In this document: positions 35,859 to 48,600 of the stretch, piece after piece
Layout of the letters: each line of letters begins with the position of its first letter
Numbering within the stretch: position 1 is the stretch's first letter
NCBI GenBank assembly: GCA_023374045.1
Contig: CM041776.1
Coordinates: forward strand, 279,619,999 to 279,683,998
Direction: 5' to 3'
Origin: Limonium bicolor
Lineage: Eukaryota > Streptophyta > Magnoliopsida > Caryophyllales > Plumbaginaceae
DNA length: 64,000 nt
Notes under the pieces: generated by a model
What the model was told of the DNA's origin: nothing
The model's input: the letters and a program-made list of their open reading frames with translations, nothing else
The model's database searches: none
Made by a program: the position numbers and the translations under genes

Positions 35859-37599
35859 TTAAGATCTGATCCACCGATTTCCTTGAATAACACTAGTGCT
35901 CATAAACGGTGATGCTTGCTGGTTGCTAAGGCTCTGAGACCATGCCACCCTTTTGGACCTGTTAGCTCCTGGACCGGAGCACATGTACTCACCATAATAC
36001 ACTGTACTGTTTTTATTGAAAAACAAAGAATTAGTATCTATATATAGCAAAGTAATTATGTTAATAAATAACGGTCAATAAAATTTATATTAAAAAAGGA
36101 CTTTATAAGGAAAAGATGCACATATGAAATTAATATACACACCTTCGGGTTTTGGGTTTATTCCAATCGTCCCAACCTTGAGGCAGAACTGCACTAGACA
36201 TATATGTGTGTGCAAAAACAACTCTCGAGTAAGGACCCCATGGCCTACCGAGGACACAACTCTTCACTCCTGTGATCTTACATCCTAGGAAGTAAAATCC
36301 ACCTTTGTCATTCGGTGACTCTCTCTTTTGTGCTGTGATAGCAGCATCTCCTTGTGACAAGGAACGAATATGGCAATTCTGAGAAAGAAAAGTAATAGGG
36401 TTTGTCAATTAATTAATATTTTCCATGAAAATAATACTATTATATATACATATAAAGATGAATAAGGAGGACATTATGTTCTGTATTGTATATATACCTT
36501 GAAAATGGAGGCAGCAGTGCCAAAAATGAAGTCAACTTCACCTTCTATATAACAATTGTTGTAGAATTGTCTTCCAACTTCAACCAATAATGTGTCCTGA
36601 TAGGAGAGCATTTTGCACGCGTAGAATGAAGCCATGTCACCTTTTACTCTCAATGCCACCGCCTTGTCACCTCTACCATGCGTATTCTGCACACACAAAC
36701 CATATTCCATCGTCACTATTAATCATGCATCTTCTTAATAATCATGGGTTATATTCACACTACTAATCATACATACATAATACACATATCGTGGCCAACA
36801 AATAAATTAGGGAAAATTCACGATATACCCCTGTTTTCTTTCGTAATTCACAATATACCCCTGTGATTTTCGTAATTCAACTTTAAACATACTTAAATGT
36901 TGTCCAAAAGTGATGAAACTTTACATGGACAATGCTAAAGTGTTATATTTTGGTCCAATATCAAATTTGAAGTTTTTAAACTCACATGTGACCTGTGGGA
37001 CCCAATGAACATGTGACTGCTCATTAGGTCCCACAGGTCACATGTGAGCTTAAAAAACTTCAAATTTGATATTAGACCCAAATATAACACTTTAGCATCG
37101 TCCATGTAAAGTTTCATCAATTTTGGACAACATTTAAACATGTTTAAAGTTAAATTACTAAAACCACAGAGGTATATTATGAATTACGAAAGAAAATAGG
37201 GGTATCTCGTGAATTTTCCCAATTAAATGTACCTGAAAGGTGAGGTAGCGACCAACGAAGTTATCCGCAAGAACGGTGAAGGTGGAGGATTGATGGATAT
37301 CGCCATGATCACTCCAAGTTATACAGTGGTTTCAGCACTCTTCCCGGTGAGAATGAGTGAGGCTTATCTGCCGGGATAACCACTTTCTCCTTATACGTTC
37401 CGGGCATGACCCGAATCAGTACGGAATCCTTGTTGCCGCTTGGAACGGAATCAATGGCAGCTTGAATAGTCCTGTACTTTCCCGAAGACTGGTCGACTGT
37501 GATCCTCCTCTTCCATGTCAAATGCTGTAGATTATCAGCACCGGAGGTGGGTAGAATCATGGTTGTGATCAGCAGTACTAGTACCGTAGCAGTAGTCAT
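35859..37599 (-). pseudogene. Pectin methylesterase (pectinesterase), four exons, frameshifted
   Basis: Pectin methylesterases remove methyl esters from cell-wall homogalacturonan. Minus-strand exons: 37233-37599, 36498-36686, 36143-36378 and 35859-36006, all with GT-AG junctions and consistent phases. A hydrophobic signal peptide (TVLVLLITTMILPTSGA) begins exon 1, and there is no long PRO region. Family motifs: GTYKEKV, KAVAL (usually QAVAL), QDTL and DFIFG with the catalytic Asp pair, and LGRPWGPY with the catalytic Arg. Exon 1 has two one-base deletions at about 37340-37360 and 37322, giving an early stop; its 367 bp is two short of a multiple of three. The unmutated length would be about 313 codons. 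Intron 1 holds a 411 bp MITE. An upstream ATG at 37635 is in frame, but the one at 37599 fits the signal peptide better. Confidence 0.88.
36810..37220. mobile_element. Foldback MITE, copy B, in the pectinesterase intron
   Basis: GGGAAAATTCACG at the left mirrors CGTGAATTTTCCC at the right. The arms are complementary over nearly their whole length, meeting at about 37018. It is flanked by AATTA (36805-36809 and 37221-37225). Homologous to copy A (11129-11532). No coding capacity. The superfamily is not certain; very long arms and a short duplication are all that is seen. Confidence 0.93.
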
Positions 37600-37695
37600 G
37601 ATCCTAACGCAGAATAAATCATAGATTGCCACCATTTCTATTTCGTATTCTTTTAAAAAAGCTCAGAGCACGAGGTAATTGCTAGCAGAGGAACT

Positions 37696-37703
37696 GTATA
37701 TAG
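37696..37703 (-). promoter_or_regulatory. Possible TATA box of the pectinesterase gene
   Basis: The minus strand reads CTATATAC about 100 bases upstream of the ATG at 37599, a plausible plant TATA position given a short leader. Only the sequence match supports it. Confidence 0.4.
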
Positions 37704-38412
37704 TGTAGATTTAATGTGTGAATGGACCGTCGTATCTAGTTAATTAAGGATCTTGGGTATGGTGAGGAACAAAGATATGCAATGGATGTGTGTATAGAGT
37801 GGTGTTGAAGGTGGCGATAGAAAAATAGTCGTACATTTGTAACGTTTTCCTCAAGGTTTCGGCGTGCATTGTAGCGGCGGACATAAAAATAGTACTAAGG
37901 AGTTGCTGAGGTGACAAGGGATAAAAAATGAGGCTAACAATGGAGGTGCGGTGCAGTGTACAGCTCCTTGACGCTCTCTGCAAATGTACGTTACTCGGAG
38001 GAAGGGAGCGTATTAGCTAGCTACCTAGCTTTGCAACTCTCGTGAACAAGACAAGGTGATCGATGATATACTAGAAGAAGCATAGATGAACTTACTGTGT
38101 AACATACTCATAACTCATTTATTGTTGTTTATTTTCTCAAATTCATCGCTTTATATATATACTTACAATAAAAGCATTTTGGTCTTATTTTTGTTTTCTG
38201 GGTGGAAGTCGCAAGGGCTTGTAAGTTGTAACGTTCTCCTTTGTAGTACATTAATTAGCAAAGGTCTTGCTCTTGAAATAAATGCTTCAGCGCCTGGGAA
38301 TCATGTTTCATTACTTTCATGGTTTTGCGATCCTTAAGTTAATTCATTCTCTCTTTTCGACTGATTCAATATGATCACTTGCTTTTTCATTTGCATAAAA
38401 CAAAACAAAGAA
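37704..38412. other. Upstream flank of the pectinesterase gene, no gene seen
   Basis: Two small ORFs (37744-37983 minus, 38086-38337 plus) show no domain, signal or neighbour relation that would support them. No repeat was recognised. Confidence 0.5.
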
Positions 38413-38415
38413 TTA

Positions 38416-38794
38416 AGGGTGTTGTTTTGGGGTAATCGCATTTTCCCTGTTGTTTGGTTTTGCCAGATTTTTTTATTTTCAGGAAAGGGAAAAAAGTAAT
38501 GGAATTACCCCGAAAGTCTCTATCTTGATTCCTCACCCCCTACTAGGGGATGGGATTCCTTTTCCCCAGAACACTTTGACTGGGGACATATGACCATTGA
38601 CCGGTGACTAATGACAATTGATCAGTGACCGGTGAAATATTGACTATCAATTATTGACCGTTGACCGGCAGCCGGCGGCCATTAACTGGTTCTTTATTTC
38701 ATTTCCCCCACCTCAAACAAACAATAGGAAAATTAAAGGCAATTCTTTTTCATTCATTTCCATTCCGTTTCCCCTGCCTAAAACAAACACCCCC
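38416..38794. mobile_element. MITE-like unit with GGGTGTT/AACACCC ends
   Basis: Left end AGGGTGTTGTTTTGGGG faces right end CCTAAAACAAACACCCCC, with TTA on both sides (38413-38415 and 38795-38797), as in PIF/Harbinger-type (Tourist-like) MITEs. The centre (about 38580-38690) is a string of short TGACCGGTGA / TGACCATTGACC repeats. The terminal arms are imperfect. Confidence 0.6.
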
Positions 38795-38797
38795 TTA

Positions 38798-40313
38798 GTC
38801 TTTTTCCCTAGCAATGGATCAAAATGCTAATCCCATTGTTAATTGAGGGTCTTTGTCTTCTAATTAAGTCGAGTGGTTGATAATATAAGGGTATTTTAGA
38901 CTTTTTATAGGGGCCTCAAGGGTGGAATTAACGGAACATGAGACAAAGTGGTATCTGGTAGAATTTGTTAAAGCTAAGTGTTATTCTATTTAAATTTAAA
39001 AACACATTGGTTAAAGGTAAATTAAACAAGCACTCAATGGTGTTTCATTAAATTTTCCTAAAATTATATGCTTATTTAGTAGAAGAATGTTTTTGCAGTC
39101 AGATTTTTAGTTGATGCAGTCGCTATGAAAAATATGCAATCAGTTTTTTAGAATTTGCAGTCATAAAATACAGTTATTTTTTTAAAATTTGCAGTCATCA
39201 AAAAAGTTTTTAGAATTGCAGACAATTCCATGCGGACCCTATGCAAACAAGTCCGAAACGAACCATAAACGTCCACAACAGATGGACTTGAAGACGGGAC
39301 GGACTTGAAACGTTCGTAAAACAGACGTTAGTGAAGAGTCCATAAAACAAACAACCTCTCCCGCATATCAATAAAAACCGGACAGGTTTTATACCACCCG
39401 TAACGGACAATAAAAACGGACGATGCAGTGGTTTGTCTATTTTTTATTGGTCTGTTACGGACGGATGGCGGCCTGTCCGTTTTTTATTGGTCTGTTACAG
39501 ACAAATATACTATGTGTTGTGTTCCATTTTTTTATTTTTAAGCTCGATTAGAGTTACGTTTGATCTAAATTAGTACTAAAACTATTCCTGATCATACAAA
39601 ATAAAACAATAAAGTATGAGTGAAAAAATTTACCTTAGATGTTGAAAATGGAATTCAACCAAAAAAAGAGCTTTTGAGAAGTTTTGGAATGGGATTTATT
39701 TCGCGTGAAATGGGAAATGAGAGCGTGAAGAGAGATAGTGCCCAGGGGTATATATATATACCCGACTTTTTGCAACTACAAACTCTAGAATACTTATTGC
39801 ATGTTGGTGACGGCAAATTTTGAAAACTTAGACTGTATTTTTATTAAAACAACTGTGGAAACCAGAAAGCTGACTGCAAAACACAGGCGAGTGTGGGGAA
39901 ATAATGCTATCCTAAGGTCTTTATTCACCTTCATTTTACTTGGTGCATAACCTATTTCACTACTTAATAGAGTATTTTTGTGATAAATAGTGAACTTATA
40001 TAGTTTAATCTCTTGATAGGTAAAAGCTCATTTTGAGCATAAATTTAGGTTTTTTAGAGCTAGTGGAGTGCATCAACAGATTCCCCATCTCTCAAGCTTT
40101 CCAATGCCACAAACAGGGAGCAATTCTGAGGCACAACGAAGATTCTGGGCACCGCGCAAGTTAGAATAAATCACTAGAGCCGACCGAACCAGGCAGACCA
40201 ACCCAGGGCGGGTCGGTCCAACTCTCTTGTAAGCTACTGGTTTTGACCAACCCACAGGACCGACCTAGGGTGGGTCGTTCGAGACTTAAATGAGCATGTG
40301 CCTTCGTCTTCAG
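38798..40313. other. Intergenic AT-rich DNA with a hairpin-prone stretch
   Basis: No coding region found. Around 39080-39220 a TTTTTAGAATTTGCAGTCAT word recurs three times. At about 39390-39510, CGTAACGGACAATAAAAACGGAC and its approximate complement around TCCGTTTTTTATTGGTCTGTTAC could fold; this may be a small transposon relic. The ORFs at 39210-39410 and 39620-39823 look random. The last five bases (TTCAG) are the left target site of gypsy-4. Confidence 0.5.
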
Positions 40314-43300
40314 TGTAACACCCCTACCGTTAATCCTATACTTACCGTCTAATCGTCCTGATAATCCTACTACGTCGCAGCGAAAATACTAATACTACTA
40401 CTACGGCGGGGGGTACAACGCCGCTAACCGCCCATACGGCTAGCAAGGCTTACACTACCTACAGTCACGGTCTGATGCCTAAGTATACCGAGCTACTACA
40501 TTGCATACCAAATACCGAATACAAAAGATCATATGCTTACATTGCTGGATTACCGAGTATCAAAAGCATATTTAGTTACATCCCTTTCAAGTCTACCAAA
40601 AGTAATGAGTTTCTACAAGCTACTCATCTATACCAATTCACCATCTTATCATTATCCAAAAAGGTGTACCCCATGGTACACCGGCTAACAAAAACCTACA
40701 GCCGTGTACTACTTAGTACACCATTCAATTCATCATTACACAAAAAGAAATCAAACTAAATCTCTTCATGGTCTTCACCCTTCTCGAGGGCCGGCATGTA
40801 GTAAAACATCACCCCAAGGGGCTCAACAATAGCTGCGCATAAACTTCGCATATACCGCGTGCTAACTAGGGTACGCCGACTATTTAAGGTTGACTGTACA
40901 TGCGGTTCATTAATTTCATACATACATGATTTGCATTCAACATACAATCATATACAATCCAAGACAGCAGTACTGTAGCACACACAATACTTACCTTCAC
41001 AAGGGTTAGCCAAATTACGCATCCGGGTTAATCGGAATGCTTTTTACTCTTTTACTCATTACACATTACTTACTCTTACTTTACTTACTTACTTTTCCAT
41101 ACTGTTTACTCATTCTTACTTACTTACTTTTACTAATGTTAAGTCGGTATGACCTCCGGCCCGGGGACTACTCCGTCCCACCACCGGGATTTACTTGACT
41201 CACCAATCCAGGATGCTACCCATTTAAGGGGTTTGGGCCGTGGACCTGTTTAAGAGTCAGGAATTGGAGCCAACCTCTTGTGACTCCGCATCCTCACGCG
41301 TGGCCGAAACTATATCGGACTTCTACTCATTCCAATTTAATTACCAATTTAAGTTAGATTGGTTAGCTTGTTAGGAATCAGTTAGAAGTCCATCACAATC
41401 ACATTCGTCACAATACAATATATCATACATACACACACACTCATATTCATCCATACATTTCATGAATTATACAACTATGATTTAAAGAAGGTATGCAAAC
41501 AAGGAACAATCTCGTGATATTCACAAGTAAGCATAATATGGTCCGATTCGTGCGTTTCTTATTTGGTGATCAATTAGCACACAACACACAAATCAGAGCA
41601 ACCAAGGTAGCATACGGGGCATGAGAATTTCATATCGTTCACCGTTGTACTTGAATCCCAACTTTCCTCCGGTGTTCACAATCCAAGTCCTATGACGCAT
41701 ACAATCGAGTGACTAAACTCGATTACTCTTACGTTTCCTAACTCATACTTACTACATCTTTACAATTCTTATACTTACATATGGTTTACTTACTCTTTAT
41801 TACTTTTAAAACTTGTTCATACTCTTAATGACCTTTAAACATCCTTAATTAAGTCGTAATTATCTATACTATCATTACCATTCACTTTCTTACCTTAATA
41901 CCCATTTAATACACTTAATTTTACAATTTTTGGTTGGTCTGGGACCTTGTCCGGGTCTTAAGTCCCGAACCAACTCATGGTCATAACTCTCGGCAGGTTT
42001 TACTGCATGGTCCGGGTCCTCATACTGGACTTGAGTCCCGGACCAGAGGTAGTTAAAAGTCTCGGTGGATTTTCTTACTATGGTCCGGGTCTTCTTACCT
42101 AGGGTAAGTCCCGGACCTTAACTTACAAAATTGTCGGCCTGATTAATAGGGGTGGTCCGGGTCTTTGCGCTGGACTTAAGTCCCGGACCACTCATCTCTC
42201 TAACTCTCGGACACAAAATGCAGCATGGTCTGGGTCTTTGTCCGGGGACTAAGTCCCGGACCAGCCCTGTACATAGCAGATTTTAACATTTTCTTAATCT
42301 GTTACAACCAAACTTTGCCTAATTAATCCCCCATTGTTCCTACACTTAATCCCACATATTTTAGCACTTATTAGCCTCCTAAACATGTTTAATTCCTTTA
42401 CTAACCTTTTATACTAATTCACTCACATATTTTCTAAGTTCTCATTTCAGCACTTACATTTTCTTCCTTTAGTTGCATTATGCTACAGATTTTAACTCTC
42501 ACCTTCTTCATCTTTAGCTCCCTCTTCTAATGTCATTTCTAAAGCTTACAATACATTAAACTACCTCTCCTAACCTACCCACTAAACAGCTCAAATTAAA
42601 ATCTGTTACAAGGACATACTTTTACCTAGTTTTCTAGTTTTTTTAAGTGTTCTAGTTCTAGGTAATTTTGACATAACCTCCCCTAAAATCTCTACATTCT
42701 CACCACGTCATTTATTCACCATTGCTACCCAATTCACCTGTTTTCAATAACACCAATATACAAAGCTCTCATACATACCAAACACTAAACACTCCTGAAA
42801 ATTCCTGCACACAACCTCTAATTTCCATCTAGGTTTCAACAAGTTTTTGATGTCTTTTAAGCTTCAAAATAGTTTAGTTCTTCCTACACATTACACTACT
42901 ACTCATTACCATTTTATAATGCACATTTTAACTTCTAAAATCTGTTACATAAGTATTTACAAAACTGCACAAGAGAGCACAAATTTACCTTGTTCCTCTT
43001 CTAGTTTTCTTTTCTTCTTCTTGCTTCTTCCTTCTTCCTTTCTTTTCCTTTTCCCCCAACGGCTATGAAGGTTCAAGCTCTACACTACAACCCATTACAC
43101 ACTACCATTCAATTATAACTAGCCCTTAGATTATATTAATGCTTTAAGGTAAATTTCTAGGGTTTAGGAATTCATTACCTTGCGAAGGAGTAGGTGAGGC
43201 TTGGAACAACACTAGAGCAATATTTCTACTCCCCAACAATGCCAAAATCAGCTGGAACAAAGGGATAGGAGCTCACCACTTAGATATTTCTATTTTGAGA

Positions 43301-44126
43301 ATAAGAGCAAGAAAAGGTAGTGTTTTTGGATTTCTTTTTACCTTAAACCAAAGAGGTGAAGAAGGGGCTTCTAATGGTGGTCTCCAAGCTCCTAAGCAAG
43401 AATACCCATGGAGGTGAAAATGCTTGTTTTCGGATTTGGAAAAGATAATAGTGTTCTCCTTGGTGACAGGAACCAATGGTATAGTTTTTATAATTTTTGG
43501 TGAAGGTTTGGACACTTAACAAGAGGAGAGAAGTTAAGGTTTTTGTGAGTTCTTCATTTCTCCATTGTTGTCGCCTAGGGAAGAAGAAAGGAATTGAGAG
43601 AGTGAAGGAGGGGCTGTACGTGAGTGAGAGGGGAAAATGAGAGAGTATGAGAGAGAGTGGTAAAGTGAGGTTTACTTTTTGCTTTTTAACTTCTTTGTCT
43701 TTTGCAAATCAAAAGGAAATTAAGAGAGTGTGTGAGAGAGGGCATAAATCGGCTGACACAGCACACACACACACTTTACATTTTATTTCAATAGTGGACA
43801 CACTAGTTTGGGTTATTTGTGTTTTTACCCCACCACTTCCCGTTTTTTGACAGTTTCTACTATTTCTCGTTTTATTGATTTATTGGTTCTAGACCTTCAC
43901 TAATGTTTATTAATGACTATTTAGTTGACCAAAATTGTTACGAATCTATTTGACCCGCTTAAAGTCGCGTTTTCCCGGTTTCCTTGAAAAACGCGCTTTA
44001 AGGTTCGTTAGTGTTTTTAATCTATTTTCTTCAGGATTTGTTCCCTCATGATTATTTAGACATAATTAAGCTTCTAAATTACTTATTAGCCTAATTAATC
44101 ACTATTTCTAATCACGGGGTATTTCA
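40314..44126 (-). repeat. Gypsy-4 3' LTR (3813 bp)
   Basis: Plus-strand TGTAACACCCCTACC to CGGGGTATTTCA, homologous to 60374-61475 at its left end and to the solo LTRs at both ends. The 94-codon ORF at 40475-40759 also occurs in the other LTR copy at 60529-60813, but it is antisense to the element and domain-free, so not called. Confidence 0.92.
41930..42265 (-). repeat. Five GGTCCGGGTCTT hairpins in the gypsy-4 3' LTR
   Basis: Five successive units of about 65-70 bp. Each has GGTCCGGG(T/A)C, a short loop, and (A)AGTCCCGGACC, so each can form a GC-rich stem-loop. The loops differ while the stems are kept. Confidence 0.88.
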
Positions 44127-44544
44127 ATCTACCACTCTTAAGAAACTTTGCCCTCAAAGTTGCTCAAGGGTTAATAGTTTAATAATTCTACTCATTAGGC
44201 AAACCAATTGCCATAATGTGTCTTACTACCACCTATGAGGTGTTTACTTCCTTCCACATTGCAAGCATACACAATTCAAGTACCATACACAATCCACATT
44301 TCCATACACATCATATCCACATTACGTAATACACCACTGCATTCACAATACACATTACACCAATACACCATACATTGTACATACACATCCATACCAAATA
44401 CACTCCGCACTACATGTGCCATCAAAATATATTACAATACCTACACACTATGCAATGCTCACCCGAAGCAATGCAAAAGCAAAAAGGCTCTACCCCTTAA
44501 AAAGGGGTACGCCCCGTACCCGTATCCACTAAATACTAGTCTAT

Positions 44545-44798
44545 CTAGTTTATGAATAACTGTGGGTACTTTGCCTTCATGGCATCTTCCAACTCAAATG
44601 TCGCTTCTTCGACATCATGGTTTGACCATAGGACCTTCACCATTCGTATAGACTTATGGCGAGTGTCTCTGGTATTGCCATCAAGGATTCTCACAGGGGT
44701 CTCGACAAATCTCATGGCCGGCTCAATGGAAAGTTTCTCGGGCTCTAGGACAGAGAAGTCAGCAATATACTTCTTGAGTTGTGACACATGAATACATC
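44545..44798 (-). pseudogene. Gypsy-4 chromodomain-like C terminus, severed by CACTA
   Basis: On the minus strand: HVSQLKKYIADF, FVETPVRILDGN, RHKSIRMVKVLWSNHDVEEATFELEDAMKAKYPQLF, then a stop at 44545. It is the same module as 6598-6882 in gypsy-1. It is separated from its integrase by the CACTA element, and the frame is off by one just upstream (near 44785). The stretch 44127-44544 between it and the 3' LTR is non-coding. Confidence 0.88.
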
Positions 44799-44801
44799 AT
44801 G

Positions 44802-45165
44802 CACTGGTGAACGCGACCCATTAATCACGGTCCAAAACCGTGTATAATTACGGTTCTGGACCGTAATTTACGCGGGCGTCAATAAAGATGGCGTTTCTTT
44901 AATTACGGTTTAACACCGTAATTAAAGGCCCTTTTCTGGCCCGCGTGTCATTGACTTTACATTACGGTTATTTGTAGAACCGTGATCTAAAGTCCTTTGG
45001 CGCGCGCGAACCAAAGGACTTTAGATCACGGTTTTACAAATAACCGTAACGTAAAGTCGACACTTTAGATGACGGTTCTGGCAATAACCGTCATCTAAAG
45101 CCTTTTCGCGCGCGCCCAAAGGACTTTAGATTACGGTTATTGCCAGAACCGTCATCTAAAGTGTA
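44802..45165. repeat. CACTA left terminal inverted repeat and subterminal palindromes
   Basis: Repeated inverted words ACTTTAGAT.ACGGTT and AACCGT.ATCTAAAGT (for example 45009-45060 and 45063-45100), separated by GCGCGCGC spacers. Such subterminal repeats are where the element-encoded DNA-binding protein attaches in En/Spm. Confidence 0.9.
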
Positions 45166-45310
45166 ATTTTTTTTTAATTTTTTTAATTTTTTTACAAATC
45201 TACACAATTGCAACAGAGAGAGAATTGTAACAGATAAGCAGCAGAGGGCAGAAACTGCACAATTGAACCACCTGAATCAAATACCAACAACACAAATTCA
45301 TTCTCTGCGC

Positions 45311-45500
45311 ACAATTGCAACAGAGATAACATCTAATAAAGCACCAGATCGAAAATCTGTAACATATTCAATCTGTTACACAATTGCAACAGAGATAACA
45401 TCTAATAAAGCACCAGAACGAAAATCTGTAACATATTCAATCTGTTACACAATTGCAACACAGATAACAATTGCAAATTCATTTCTGCGCACAATTGCAA
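45311..45500 (+). repeat. 69 bp tandem repeat
   Basis: ACAATTGCAACAGAGATAACATC starts at 45311, recurs at 45380 and, partly, at 45449. It lies downstream of the protease gene, probably in its 3' untranslated region, and creates the spurious ORF at 45263-45571. Confidence 0.85.
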
Positions 45501-45685
45501 ATTCATTTCTGCGCACAATTGCAACAGAAATATACAATACAACAGCTAGAATCTGTTACAGCAGCAGCTAGCATAATTCATTACAAACAGAATCAGAGCA
45601 ACTAACAAAAAATATAATCTGTTACACAATATAATCTGTTGCAGCAGCAACTAACAAAAAATATATGTTACAGCAGCTAGCTAGT

Positions 45686-48600
45686 CTACCACTCCATTCT
45701 CATAAACATGGCTGCCATGCTCTCTCTGACATGCAACAAGTCGGCGTAAGCATAAGTCTTGTATTTGGCATAATGCTCTTTAATCTGCAACAAGAAAAGG
45801 AATGGAACACATAATGAGATTAAGATAAAGACACAAAAAATCTGCCGAAAGAATTAAATACAAGACAGCGTTCGTATTACCTTGTCTTTATCATTCCTAA
45901 AACTTGGGAAGTACCCGCAGAACTCGTACATATACCGCATCACGTAGTACCCGCAACTCTTAGAATCCTTTTGGGTAGGGCACTAAATCACCAAAATTCA
46001 CAAATGTAAAACAATTGTACAAATATAATAGCAGCACGAATGAAATACATGAATTACCAAACCTTGATGTAATCGACGGTCAAATCACCAAACTCTCCCT
46101 GAGGGGTTTTTTTGTAACAACTGTTACATATATTAACAAAAGCGTTTAGCAAAATGAACAAGTACATTAATTTTGGTTCAAAAAACTTACAAACAATTAA
46201 ATAGTAATAAAAACTTACTCTTTGATTAAGTCCTCAGTGTGGAATTCTGTCCACTGCCCTAGTGGATCTAGAACGAGCAGAGTAGCGGTGGCAGCGCAGA
46301 ATATAAACAAAGCCCAGTGGTGGCTACAATGTCAAATACAAAATGAAATGAGAAATGAAGGTAAAAAAGTTAGCTAATTAGTATGTAATTTTATATTAGA
46401 ACTCACGTTTGGTGATACGGCATTAGAATGAATAACTTGTTCTGTTGATCAACAACATTGAAGACATGAGTCATGTATTCACAAAACCTCCCCGGGTCCC
46501 TAGTGACTGAGTCATACGACAAACGCTCCGGGCACACCGCAGTAACGGAGGTTGTTTCCTTCTCAGCACATCTCTCAAGCAGACATCTATTATATCACAT
46601 GTACTATAAAAAGTTAGCCAATGCAACTTCATAGATACTTATTCTATATGTTTTTACAGTATGAGGAAAGAACACTTACTTTAGATAAGCTTGAATAATG
46701 TTAATGTTCAGATAATCTCCACACATCTCTCTGATGTCCTCAAAGTTGATTGCCGTCATCATATCTTCTTCGTAGTGAAACATCTCCTTTGGAAGCGTCA
46801 TCATGAAGTTGTTAATTTGAGATGACTTCAAAATGATCTTGTCGTAGAGATTCATCTGCTTGGCCCCCAAAACATTAACAAGTTTTTGTGGCAGTTCGAG
46901 CTTATTTTTAGGCGCCTCAGAAGTCCTGGTGCGACCCCGGACGGGAGCTGGTTTCTTACCTTTCGCACCCCGACTCACTGGATTCTTACCCTTCACACAC
47001 AAACAGTAAAGCATAAATGTAAAGATAATTACTAATTGATTATTATAGTAACATTAAACATTTATCTAGAAAATACCCTTCTGACAGGATTCGTCGGCGC
47101 GCTGATCTCTTCTTCTCTGGGCCGGGATACGCGGCGAGGAACCTCAGGGATCTCAGGATTCGCCGGCGCGCTGGTCTCTTCTAGTCTGGGCCGGGTTACG
47201 CGGCGAGGAAGCTCAGGGATCTATAATAGATTAGATTAGACACTTAATGCTAAATAATGCATTTTATTAGATACTAAATGGTTGTTAAACAGTCTTACCT
47301 CATCGGTGACAACAATATAACATGCTGGCCATGGCAATATGTCTCCCTTCGCTTCGATCAGCGTGCATTTGTTGTCAATCGCCATCGGAAGGTATGCATG
47401 CTCAAATCCATCAACTATCAGGTCCAAGGTCACACGCGCGTAGAATGGGGGTAGACGTACGAAACTGATGAGCGTGAGTGGACCTGATGGCAACACCGTC
47501 CCGTAGGCCGCATCTACAGGGTGCCCGTCTAATGGTATTTGGAGACGACATTTTTTTTGCTCCTTTAATAAACAGAGATAATACGTGAAATGCTAAGTGA
47601 GTCCAATCTAATACTATTTAAATAACTTTATTTTAGAAGAAAAATAGTTAAACAAAGTTAACCTGGATGTTGGCAAACGGGTACGGGTCAGCGGCCGGAG
47701 CACAACTAGACGAGGAAGACATTCGAGGAGGATCTGGCTGCTGCTGCTGAGTAGTCGCATGTGCAATCGCATTCAACGCTTCCTGCAGCCTCTCCTCGAT
47801 AGCCCGGCGCTCAGCAGCATTTTTCTCGTCATTAGCTTGGCGCTCAGCAGCGAACTTACGCTCTACCATCGCCTCGACTTCAGCAGCACTCATCTGACCC
47901 TTCCTAGCAGATGGCGGGAATACGTTCTTCTGACGTACTTCTCCCCCAAATCCTCTAACACGCCCCGGGTGATCCTTCTTCCCAAGCATTTGATTCAGCG
48001 CGTCGTCTTGAGAAGGAGGAGCGTGTAAGTCCACTTCTCCTCTCTGTGCCGCTTCGTACTGTCCAATTTTCAAAGAAGTTAATGACGAGATTTAAGATCA
48101 ACAAACACTTGAGTATATAAGTAAATTATTTAACAGCTACTTTCAAATACTTACAATTTGGTTTGCCATTTGTTCCATCGCAGCATTAGGAAATATCCTC
48201 TGACCTTCGCTGGTCGTTTTCTGGCGTCCCAATATGTACATCTGCACCCTCCTCGCCTCAGAGGCATCCTCGATCGGGCATTCACTTCCATCCTCGTTCC
48301 TCCGTGTCAGCAAACCAGCTTCTTTCCATCCCTCGAGGCTGCCCACATATCCCCTTCGTCCCATGGTGTGGGGGTAGAGATTAGCTTCACGGTTTTGCCG
48401 TGCTTGTTCTTGTACTTGCTGTTAAGAAAGTACAACAGGAAATTAATTAGAAAATCAGGGATAAAGCATTATGAGCATTAATTAAGAAAAGAGTACACAA
48501 ACATACCCTGAACTCGGGGGTGGCGTGCCGCTCAACGAACTCCTTCCACTCCTCTTCAGTGATCATGCCGTTGTACACAACATACGGCGGAGGCTCACGT

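Noticed and set aside
37744..37983. Small minus ORF upstream of the pectinesterase
   Set aside because: No signal, domain or splice relation to the gene downstream.
40475..40759. A 94-codon ORF also present at 60529-60813
   Set aside because: It is conserved only because it lies in the two LTRs of one element. It is antisense to the element and has no recognisable domain.
45263..45571. 102-codon ORF over the 69 bp repeat
   Set aside because: Antisense to the CACTA genes, and explained by a stop-free tandem repeat.
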